Below are positions 1 to 6,958 of a DNA stretch of 64,000 nt, piece by piece. Every line of letters begins with the position of its first letter. Position 1 is the stretch's first letter. Location: contig NZ_QASA01000001.1 in the NCBI RefSeq assembly GCF_003340495.1, positions 3,286,001 through 3,350,000 of the forward strand, in the 5' to 3' direction. A program made the translations under genes and the position numbers. Origin of the DNA: Adhaeribacter pallidiroseus (GTDB lineage Bacteria; Bacteroidota; Bacteroidia; Cytophagales; Hymenobacteraceae). A model generated the notes under the pieces. It had not been told where the DNA came from and did no database searches. It saw only the letters and a list, made by a program, of their open reading frames with translations.

Positions 1-2
1 CC

Positions 3-287
3 ACCGCCGAAATCCGGAATATGGCAAAAAACATTATCGGCGAAGCTGACTTTTACGAAGTGTACATCAACGCGCCTTTTGAAGTTTGCGCGCAACGCGA
101 TGTAAAAGGTTTGTACAAAAAAGCGCTGAATGGCGAGATCAAGAATTTTACTGGCCTGGATGCACCCTTTGAAGAACCCCAAAACCCTGACCTGGAGATT
201 CGTACCGACCAGGAAGACTACGCGGTTAGCTTGCAAAAGCTTTTGGATGCTATTGTACCCCGCATTACCTTTGCCGCTTTAGGTTAA
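3..287 (+). CDS. cysC: Adenylylsulfate kinase (APS kinase), C-terminal part
   Basis: This is the C-terminal 94 residues of a gene that begins before the window; the frame is open from base 3 to the TAA at 285-287. It matches the end of APS kinase, which phosphorylates adenosine 5'-phosphosulfate to PAPS with ATP. Visible family features are the stretch VYINAPFEVCAQRDVKGLYK, the NFTGLDAPFEEP segment that lines the APS site, and the NPDLEI element near the C-terminus. The P-loop lies outside the window. Next come cysD and cysN on the same strand, so this is a sulfate-activation operon. An internal ATG at 21 is not the true start. Confidence 0.9.
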   Translation, partial: TAEIRNMAKNIIGEADFYEVYINAPFEVCAQRDVKGLYKKALNGEIKNFTGLDAPFEEPQNPDLEIRTDQEDYAVSLQKLLDAIVPRITFAALG

Positions 288-345
288 GTTTTAAGGTTAG
301 AAAGTTGAAAGGTTATAATGTTAGAAGGTTTTAAGGTTGGGAAAT
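288..345 (+). repeat. Purine-rich GGTT/AGAAAGTTG repeat after cysC stop
   Basis: Immediately after the cysC stop lies a run of degenerate 8-11 base units of the types AAGGTTAG, AAAGTTGAAAGG and TTAGAAGGTT. The same family recurs after the serA stop (15307-15363) and, in the complementary pyrimidine-rich form, before cysN, serC and hpt. From about 375 to 445 a weaker complementary stretch (CAATTCAAC-like units) precedes cysD, so the two could pair in the transcript. No coding potential is seen in 288-450. Confidence 0.7.
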
Positions 346-450
346 TAAAAATTTAAAAAATCAGCTAAGATTATGCTTTCAACCATTATTGCAATCAACA
401 GTTCAACTCTTAAGCAATTCAGCACTTAAACAATTCAACAATAAAATAAA

Positions 451-483
451 ACTATGGTCCGTCGACCATGGACTATGGACTAA
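451..483 (+). repeat. CATGG/GGTC palindromic repeat before cysD
   Basis: ATGGTC (454-459) and GACCAT (464-469) form a six-base hairpin around a CGTC loop, followed by a GGACTATGGAC tail. Degenerate relatives lie just after the cysD stop (about 1397-1424), before obg (about 23987-24015) and near the end of adk (about 24303-24320). The ATG at 468 lies inside this repeat, which argues that it is not the cysD start. Confidence 0.5.
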
Positions 484-488
484 ATTAC

Positions 489-1394
489 ATGTATTCCTAT
501 AAACTTAGTTATCTAAAGCAACTCGAAGCCGAATCTATATTTTTGATTCGGGAAGCCGTGGCGCAATTTGAAAATCCGGTATTGCTGTTCTCCGGTGGCA
601 AAGACTCTATTGTAATGGCGCATTTGGCCCGCAAAGCTTTCTGGCCCAGTAAGTTGCCCTTCCCGATGTTGCACGTGGATACCGGCCACAACTTTCCCGA
701 AACGATTGAATTCCGGGATTACCTGGTAAATAAAATTGGGGCCCGCCTGATTGTGCGTACCGTGCAGGAATCCATTGATAATGGTTTGGCCCAGGAAGAA
801 AAAGGCCCGAACCCCAGCCGCAACGGTTTGCAAACCATAACGCTGCTCAGCGCCATCGAAGAATTTAAGTTTGATGCTGCTTTTGGGGGTGCCCGCCGCG
901 ACGAAGAAAAAGCCCGTGCCAAAGAACGGTTCTTTTCGCACCGCGACGAATTTGGTCAGTGGGACCCCAAAAATCAACGCCCCGAGTTGTGGCATTTATA
1001 CAACGGCCGTAAAAACGTGGGCGAACATTTCCGGGTGTTCCCGCTCAGTAACTGGACCGAACTGGATATCTGGCAGTACATTGCTTCCGAAAATTTAGAA
1101 ATTCCGAGCATCTACTTCTCGCACCAGCGCGAAATTGTAAACCGCCAGGGCGTTTTATTGGCTAAATCGGAATATATTTCTTTGTTAAAGAATGAACAGT
1201 ACGAAGAACAAACCGTTCGTTTCCGGACCGTCGGCGACATGACATGTACGGGAGCGGTTTTTTCGCCGGCCAATACCATTGAAGACATTATTGCCGAAGT
1301 AGCCGCCGCCCGGGTTACCGAACGCGCCGCTCGCGCCGACGACCAGCGTTCGGAAGCGGCCATGGAAGACCGCAAAAAACAAGGCTATTTTTAA
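489..1394 (+). CDS. cysD: Sulfate adenylyltransferase subunit 2 (CysD)
   Basis: This is the small, catalytic subunit of ATP sulfurylase, which makes APS from sulfate and ATP with the GTPase CysN. It belongs to the PAPS-reductase/PP-loop family. The PP-loop SGGKDS is at residues 35-40, followed by the HVDTGHNFPE motif. The C-terminal KKQGYF ending is typical of the family. At 301 residues it has the usual length. An in-frame ATG at 468 would add seven residues but lies inside a palindromic repeat. ATG 489 gives the usual start MYSYKLSYLKQLEAESI. It lies between cysC and cysN. The gap to cysN (197 bases) is repeat-filled rather than coding. Confidence 0.95.
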   Translation: MYSYKLSYLKQLEAESIFLIREAVAQFENPVLLFSGGKDSIVMAHLARKAFWPSKLPFPMLHVDTGHNFPETIEFRDYLVNKIGARLIVRTVQESIDNGLAQEEKGPNPSRNGLQTITLLSAIEEFKFDAAFGGARRDEEKARAKERFFSHRDEFGQWDPKNQRPELWHLYNGRKNVGEHFRVFPLSNWTELDIWQYIASENLEIPSIYFSHQREIVNRQGVLLAKSEYISLLKNEQYEEQTVRFRTVGDMTCTGAVFSPANTIEDIIAEVAAARVTERAARADDQRSEAAMEDRKKQGYF

Positions 1395-1489
1395 TAGTAG
1401 TCCAGGGTCAATAGACTATAGTTTAGATTTTTTAAATTTAAAAAAGTTTAACGGTAATTGCTGAATAGTTAATTGGTTAGCTTAGTAAA

Positions 1490-1586
1490 TTCTTTTTAAC
1501 CTTCCAACTTTTAACCTTTCAACTTTCCAACCTTTAAACTTTCTAACCCTTAAACTTGCAACTTGTAACCTGCAACTTGCAACCCA
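1490..1586 (+). repeat. Pyrimidine-rich AACCTTTCAACTTTCC repeat before cysN
   Basis: Tandem degenerate units (CCTTCCAACTTTTAACC, TTTCAACTTTCCAACC, TTGCAACTTGTAACC) run up to six bases before the cysN start codon. They are the reverse complement of the purine-rich family found after cysC and serA. The repeat is translatable, so a false upstream start at 1556 inside it would lengthen CysN by 12 residues. Confidence 0.75.
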
Positions 1587-1591
1587 TTAAA

Positions 1592-2860
1592 ATGGAAATA
1601 AAAGAACAAAAACGCGAAGCTGATTTGCTGCGCTTTATAACCTGCGGCAGCGTAGATGATGGCAAAAGTACCCTCATCGGCCGTTTGCTGTACGATACCA
1701 AAACCATTTTTGAAGACCAGCTTCAAAACATTGAGCGCACCAGCCAGATGCGCGGCGAAGAGTACGTAAACCTGGCGCTGCTCACCGACGGCCTGCGCGC
1801 CGAACGGGAACAAGGCATTACCATTGATGTGGCCTACCGGTACTTCGCGACGCCCAGACGCAAATTTATCATGGCCGATACGCCGGGCCACATCCAATAT
1901 ACTCGTAACATGGTTACCGGCGCTTCCACAGCTAACTTAGCCGTAGTTCTGGTAGATGCCCGCAAAGGCGTTATCGAGCAAACCTGCCGCCATACGTTTA
2001 TTACTTCGCTTTTAAAAATCGATCATATCATTTTGTGCGTAAACAAAATGGATTTGGTGGATTACAGCCAGGAAGTTTACGAAAAAATTAAAATTGATTT
2101 TCAGAATTTTATTTCCCGCTTAGATATTGCCGATGTGCGCTACGTGCCGGTAAGCGCTTTGCAGGGCGATAATATTGTGAATAAATCCACGAAAATGCCG
2201 TGGTACGAAGGCTCTACTTTGCTGTACATGCTCGAAAATGTGCACCTTGGCAGCGACCTGAACCACGTAGATGCCCGCTTCCCGGTGCAATACGTGTTGC
2301 GCCCGCAAAGTAACGAGTACCACGATTTCCGGGGTTACGCCGGCCGCGTAGAAGGGGGCGTGTTTAAGCCCGGCGACGAAGTGCTGGTGTTACCATCGGG
2401 TTTTACCAGTACGGTTAAAGCCATCGAAACCTTCGACGGCCCGGTGGCCGAAGCTTTTGCCCCGATGTCGGTGGTAATTACTTTAAACGACGAGATTGAT
2501 ATTAGCCGCGGCGACATGCTGGTAAAACCTAACAACCAGCCCGAGATTAGTCAGGATTTAGAAGTAATGGTTTGCTGGATGAGCGAGAAGCCCTTGGTAA
2601 AAGGCAAAAAATACATTATCCGTCACACCACCAAAGAAGCTAAATGCCTGGTAAAAGATATTCGTTACAAAATGAATATTAATACCCTACACAAAATTGA
2701 AGACGACCTGAATATTGGCTTAAACGACATTGGCCGCATTACCCTGCGTACCACCCTGCCCTTATTTTACGACGATTACCGCAAGAATTCCGGTACGGGT
2801 AGTTTAATTTTGGTAGATGAGTTTACCAACGAAACCGTAGCGGCCGCCATTATATTATAA
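1592..2860 (+). CDS. cysN: Sulfate adenylyltransferase subunit 1 (CysN GTPase)
   Basis: This is the GTPase subunit of ATP sulfurylase, which couples GTP hydrolysis to APS formation by CysD. The translation-factor GTPase domain carries G1 GSVDDGKS at 19-26, G3 DTPGH at 96-100 and G4 NKMD at 151-154. EF-Tu-like beta-barrel domains follow from about residue 220. At 422 residues it is a stand-alone CysN, not a CysNC fusion, in line with a separate cysC upstream. ATG 1592 begins MEIKEQKREADLLRF. The earlier in-frame ATG at 1556 lies inside the pyrimidine repeat and adds only repeat-encoded residues. Confidence 0.95.
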   Translation: MEIKEQKREADLLRFITCGSVDDGKSTLIGRLLYDTKTIFEDQLQNIERTSQMRGEEYVNLALLTDGLRAEREQGITIDVAYRYFATPRRKFIMADTPGHIQYTRNMVTGASTANLAVVLVDARKGVIEQTCRHTFITSLLKIDHIILCVNKMDLVDYSQEVYEKIKIDFQNFISRLDIADVRYVPVSALQGDNIVNKSTKMPWYEGSTLLYMLENVHLGSDLNHVDARFPVQYVLRPQSNEYHDFRGYAGRVEGGVFKPGDEVLVLPSGFTSTVKAIETFDGPVAEAFAPMSVVITLNDEIDISRGDMLVKPNNQPEISQDLEVMVCWMSEKPLVKGKKYIIRHTTKEAKCLVKDIRYKMNINTLHKIEDDLNIGLNDIGRITLRTTLPLFYDDYRKNSGTGSLILVDEFTNETVAAAIIL

Positions 2861-2884
2861 ATTTAAAAAAACCTATAAAACTAT

Positions 2885-2920
2885 AAAGGCCTGCTTTTTA
2901 CAAGCGGGCCTTTCTGTTTT
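2885..2920 (+). terminator. Bidirectional terminator between cysN and rhomboid gene
   Basis: A ten-base stem, AAAGGCCTGC with GCGGGCCTTT (one T-G wobble) and a nine-base loop, is flanked by A- and T-rich sequence. It lies between the convergent cysN and rhomboid genes and could serve both. Confidence 0.75.
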
Positions 2921-2935
2921 CTAAAAAATAAAAAA

Positions 2936-3838
2936 TTAATCTTTTTTCTGGCTGGCCCGGAAAAGCTTTTGCTTTTCGTCTTTCGATAAACTCTCGTAAC
3001 CAGAGCGCGAAATTTTATCCAGGATAATATCAATTTCGGTTTGGGAAGGTTCGCCGCCAGGAGAGGAACTAAATACCGAAGTGGTACGGCTTTGATTTTT
3101 ATAGGTAACTTTCATTGGAACGCGGGGTTTAAACAAATTTTGAAAAAAATCACCTACTGCGTGAATAGGCCGGCCTAAATCTTTACCCCGCTGCAATTGC
3201 TTAATAAAAATAAAACCGATTAAGGCGCCACCTAAGTGCGCTAAATTGCCACCGGCATTATCCCCAATGGCCCCCGAGATAGATAATAAAACAAAAAAGG
3301 CCGCGATAAATTTAATTTTCACCGGCCCAATAAACAACAGATTAAAGGTATAATTAGGCAATAAAGTAGCCGCCGCTACCGTAACCGCTAAAACACTCGC
3401 CGAGGCCCCGATCATAGTGGCAAATATAGCCCGGGTTTGATAATAAGGAATCAAGTTATAAAACAGCACGAAGAAAATGCCACCGGCTAAACCACCCAGT
3501 AAATATAAACTCACCAGCTTTTTATCGCCCAGGTACTCCCGGATAATCATCCCGAACCAATACAGGTTCAACATGTTAAAAATAATGTGAAAAAACTCGC
3601 GGTGCGTAAAAAAGTAAGTAAAAATGGTCCAAGGCCGGGTGAGCAATACGCTTGGGTTGGCGGGCATAGCAATATAATCCAGGATGGTTTCAAACACATC
3701 ATCGGAATGGGTAGATATGCGCAGAATAACCCGCAATAAGAGCAATACCACAAACACAATCACATTAATAAGTATTAATTGATTGAGGGCATTGCGCAGC
3801 CGGAATGCGTTCCGGATATCGTCAAAAATACTCGTCAT
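2936..3838 (-). CDS. Rhomboid family intramembrane serine protease
   Basis: This 300-residue membrane protein has about six hydrophobic segments between residues 20 and 215. Rhomboids cleave substrates within the membrane using a Ser-His dyad. Visible here are the H84-xxx-N88 motif in HIIFNMLN, the GASAS serine motif (S146) and the AHLGG histidine (H201). The motif reads GxSA instead of the usual GxSG. A soluble C-terminal tail of about 80 residues ends in a charged stretch (SKDEKQKLFRASQKKD), as in other Bacteroidota rhomboids. A second rhomboid lies nine bases upstream, so the two are probably co-transcribed. The substrate is unknown. Confidence 0.9.
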   Translation of the reverse strand: MTSIFDDIRNAFRLRNALNQLILINVIVFVVLLLLRVILRISTHSDDVFETILDYIAMPANPSVLLTRPWTIFTYFFTHREFFHIIFNMLNLYWFGMIIREYLGDKKLVSLYLLGGLAGGIFFVLFYNLIPYYQTRAIFATMIGASASVLAVTVAAATLLPNYTFNLLFIGPVKIKFIAAFFVLLSISGAIGDNAGGNLAHLGGALIGFIFIKQLQRGKDLGRPIHAVGDFFQNLFKPRVPMKVTYKNQSRTTSVFSSSPGGEPSQTEIDIILDKISRSGYESLSKDEKQKLFRASQKKD

Positions 3839-3847
3839 AAAGGTTGG

Positions 3848-4624
3848 TTAATAAAAATCAGTTCGGTTTCGTTCCCAAACTTTAATCAAGATAAACGCAA
3901 AAAGCATACCGCCCAAATGGGCGTAATGCGCTACGTTATCGCCGGGCATTCGTTTTACCCCGGCATATAATTCATAAGCGCCGTAGAACAACACAAAATA
4001 CTTGGCTTTAATCGGAAAAGGAAAAAACAACAGGAATAATTCCGTATTCGGAAATAACATGCCAAAGGCCAGTAAAAGCCCGAACACCGCTCCGGATGCA
4101 CCCACCATGGGGGTATTAATAATACTTTCGTAAATATTTTTAATCGCCTTTTTTGAAGCAGCAATGATGGTGGGGTCATCGGCGTTGCGCTTATATTCCA
4201 CAATGGCTTGCTTGTTGTAGCTGCCTTCCAGATGATCTTCCAGGAAAGCATTTAAACCTTCCGGCGACGGATTCACCAAAAACGATTCCATTTGCTGCTG
4301 CATATTGCCAAACTCGTACGTACGAACCCCGGTGTATAATATTCCGGCACCGATGCCGCAAACCAGGTAAAAAATTAAAAAACGCTGCGCTCCCCAGCGG
4401 TATTCCAGCATGGGACCAAAAATAAACAAGCTGAGCATGTTACTAAATAAATGCCCAAAGTTGCCATGCATAAACATGTAGGTAAAAAATTGGTACGGCC
4501 GGAAGTACTGCGACCGGAAATCGTACAGCGCAAAAGGCGCCGAACTACCGAAATAGCTGAAAGCTAAAAAGGCCACTACGTTTATAATCAAAAGATTACG
4601 AACTGTAGGAGTTATATTCATCAT
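3848..4624 (-). CDS. Rhomboid family intramembrane serine protease (second copy)
   Basis: This 258-residue polytopic protein has a complete rhomboid signature: H58-xxx-N62 (HLFSN), GASG at 175-178 with catalytic S177, and HLGG with H236. A long loop between the third and fourth hydrophobic segments (about residues 105-170) is soluble and charged. The start could be either of the two adjacent Met codons. It lies between mutL (10 bases upstream) and the other rhomboid gene (9 bases downstream) on the same strand, which suggests one transcript from mutL onward. Sequence differs clearly from the neighbouring copy, so this is not a recent duplication. Confidence 0.9.
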   Translation of the reverse strand: MMNITPTVRNLLIINVVAFLAFSYFGSSAPFALYDFRSQYFRPYQFFTYMFMHGNFGHLFSNMLSLFIFGPMLEYRWGAQRFLIFYLVCGIGAGILYTGVRTYEFGNMQQQMESFLVNPSPEGLNAFLEDHLEGSYNKQAIVEYKRNADDPTIIAASKKAIKNIYESIINTPMVGASGAVFGLLLAFGMLFPNTELFLLFFPFPIKAKYFVLFYGAYELYAGVKRMPGDNVAHYAHLGGMLFAFILIKVWERNRTDFY

Positions 4625-4634
4625 AGTAAAAGAA

Positions 4635-6503
4635 TCAATTTTTTAAAAAAAAGTGCTGGAGCTGACCTAGTTCCATCATTACTAACGTTTTCTGACCCGA
4701 CGGCGTATAGTTGGGCATTTGGCAAGCAAACAGTTTATCTACCAAGGCATTCATTTCCAGGTCAGTAAGTTTGCCGGTAAACCGCGACGAAACCCGTTTC
4801 GCTATGGCTCGAGCCAAATTTTCCTTTTTAGAAAGCGTTAACTCCTGCTGATTGTTTTTGTATTGTTCCAGTAATTCCTCCAGCAAAGCTTTTTCGTCAC
4901 GGGCGGGTACATCAGCCGGAATGCCGTTTAACACAATGGTATGTTTGCCAAATTCGCTGAAAACAAAACCTAAGGCATTAAATTCTCCGGCTAATTGTTG
5001 CAGCAAATCATAATCGCCCGGCGAAAGCTGCACCGCTTGCGGAAATAACAAAGCCTGCGAGCCGCCACTATTCTTCAGCAGCGAGGCCGTATATTGCTCG
5101 TACAGGATGCGTTCCTGAGCGGCTTGCTGGTCCACGAGCATGATGCCCGATTTTACCTGCACCATAATGTATTTCTGGTGTACCTGTAAGGCTTTTTTAC
5201 CCGAGGGTTCCTGATTGCTTAGCTTGCTGAAATTGCTTAAAAAGTCAAATTCTGTTAATTGGTGCTCATCCGGCTCCCGGGTAAACTCACGCGAGTTCTG
5301 GGTGAGTGGTTCAAATACTTTTTGCCAGTCCTGGTGGCCATTCCCCTTACTTTTTACCGGATTAATCGGAATGGCCTGAGCCGGAGTAGAATTTTCCCGG
5401 ATAAAATTTTCAAAATTAGCGGCTTTTTCAAATTTATTCTCGTCAAAGGAATGCGCTACCGGTCTTAATGGGGCAAAATTCACGTCGCCCTCAAAATCCA
5501 GGGAAGGCGCAATATTATGCACCCCCAACGATTGCTTTATCGCGGCCCGCAGAATGGCATAAACCGTTTTTTCGTCTTCAAACTTAATTTCGGTTTTAGT
5601 CGGGTGTACGTTTATGTCGATGCTTTCGGGCGCAATTTCCAGAAACAACACGTAAAAAGGATGGCTATCTTTGGGCAACAAACCTTCGTAAGCCGTTTGC
5701 ACGGCGTGGTTCAGGTACGAACTCCGGATATAACGCTCATTTACGAAGAAAAACTGTTCGCCCCGGCTTTTTTTGGCAAACTCGGGCTTACCGATATAAC
5801 CCTTTATTTTTAAAAACGGCGTTATTTCTTCGCAGGTAGCTAATTGTTCCCGGTAATTATTCCCGAACAGATTCACGATACGCTGGCTTAACTTGCCGGG
5901 AGGTAGTTGAAAAATTTCAATTTCGTTTTGATACAAGGAAAAAGCAATTTCCGGATGAGCCAGCGCCAGGTGCATAAATTCATCCAAAATATGCCGCATC
6001 TCCACCGGGTTGGATTTTAAAAAATTACGCCGGGCGGGTACGTTAAAAAATAAGTTTTTGACGCACACCGAAGTACCATCGGGCACCGCCACGGGCTCCT
6101 GACTAATAAATTCCGAGCCTTCGATTACGAGCTTGGTACCGGTATCGCTGGCGCGGGTTTTGGTTTTTAATTCTACCTGGGCCACGGCGGCAATAGAGGC
6201 CATGGCTTCGCCCCGGAAACCCATGGTGCGGATGCGAAACAAATCTTCGGTAGATTTAATTTTAGAAGTAGCGTGGCGCTCAAAGCACATGCGGGCATCT
6301 GTCTCGCTCATACCCAAGCCATTATCCACTACCTGGATGAGTTGCTTACCAGCTTCTTTTACTATCAGTTGAATAGTAGTACTCTGGGCATCAACCGCGT
6401 TTTCGAGTAGTTCTTTCACCACTGATGCCGGCCGCTGCACCACCTCGCCAGCGGCAATTTGGTTGGCTAAATACTCGGGTAACAAATGTATTATATCGGG
6501 CAT
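4635..6503 (-). CDS. mutL: DNA mismatch repair protein MutL
   Basis: MutL couples MutS mismatch recognition to strand processing. The N-terminal GHKL ATPase is clear: ELLENAVDA at 31-39, DNGLGM near residue 60 and GFRGEA near 95. A variable linker spans about residues 340-430, followed by the C-terminal dimerisation domain. Start ATG 6503 gives MPDIIHLLPEYLANQIAAGE; an in-frame ATG at 6533 would add ten non-conserved basic residues. In the C-terminal domain the endonuclease box reads DQQAAQERILYE instead of DQHAxxERxxxE, and no CPHGRP zinc box is seen. Nicking activity is therefore doubtful. Confidence 0.95.
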   Translation of the reverse strand: MPDIIHLLPEYLANQIAAGEVVQRPASVVKELLENAVDAQSTTIQLIVKEAGKQLIQVVDNGLGMSETDARMCFERHATSKIKSTEDLFRIRTMGFRGEAMASIAAVAQVELKTKTRASDTGTKLVIEGSEFISQEPVAVPDGTSVCVKNLFFNVPARRNFLKSNPVEMRHILDEFMHLALAHPEIAFSLYQNEIEIFQLPPGKLSQRIVNLFGNNYREQLATCEEITPFLKIKGYIGKPEFAKKSRGEQFFFVNERYIRSSYLNHAVQTAYEGLLPKDSHPFYVLFLEIAPESIDINVHPTKTEIKFEDEKTVYAILRAAIKQSLGVHNIAPSLDFEGDVNFAPLRPVAHSFDENKFEKAANFENFIRENSTPAQAIPINPVKSKGNGHQDWQKVFEPLTQNSREFTREPDEHQLTEFDFLSNFSKLSNQEPSGKKALQVHQKYIMVQVKSGIMLVDQQAAQERILYEQYTASLLKNSGGSQALLFPQAVQLSPGDYDLLQQLAGEFNALGFVFSEFGKHTIVLNGIPADVPARDEKALLEELLEQYKNNQQELTLSKKENLARAIAKRVSSRFTGKLTDLEMNALVDKLFACQMPNYTPSGQKTLVMMELGQLQHFFLKN

Positions 6504-6533
6504 GCAGCACTTTTTCTTTTTAAAACCGGGCAA

Positions 6534-6958
6534 ACTTAACTAATATCTTTTAACCAAACACAATGATTTATTTAACCTTTTATCGCATTTGCCAAACCGT
6601 AGCTCTAGCACCAGAACTAACATTTACAATATATAGAGTAATTAATAAATAGAGCTGTTTAATAGAATTTGGGTAAATCAATCAAAAAAATAATAGTATT
6701 ATTACAAACGAATTGTTGGGTTCTGCGTTTTGTTTTTGTTTTGGTTAAAGAACCTGAACAAGAAACAAGTAATATTTTCGGTCGGAAATTAAAAAATTAA
6801 ATAGTCAGGAGCCGAAATGCTAATACCGTGATTTTGCAGCTTAAACTAACGGTGGCAAACCGGTGTTATAGTAGCGCAAACCCTAGCGTCGGAGTAAAAT
6901 CTAGCTATACAAAATTAGATTTAATTCTGACCTATTCAAATATATAGTACCTGTACCC
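6534..6958. other. Intergenic region between divergent mutL and GH3 gene
   Basis: This is 425 bases of AT-rich sequence without a credible reading frame. It must hold the promoters of both divergent genes. I could not identify a convincing TTTG/TAnnTTTG pair for either. Confidence 0.5.

Noticed and set aside
513-995. Open frame of 160 codons on the minus strand
   Set aside because: It is antisense to cysD, whose family match and motifs are complete, so it is a shadow frame.
1556-1591. Upstream start for CysN at 1556
   Set aside because: The extra codons encode only the pyrimidine repeat (QLVTCNLQPIK). The family start matches ATG 1592.
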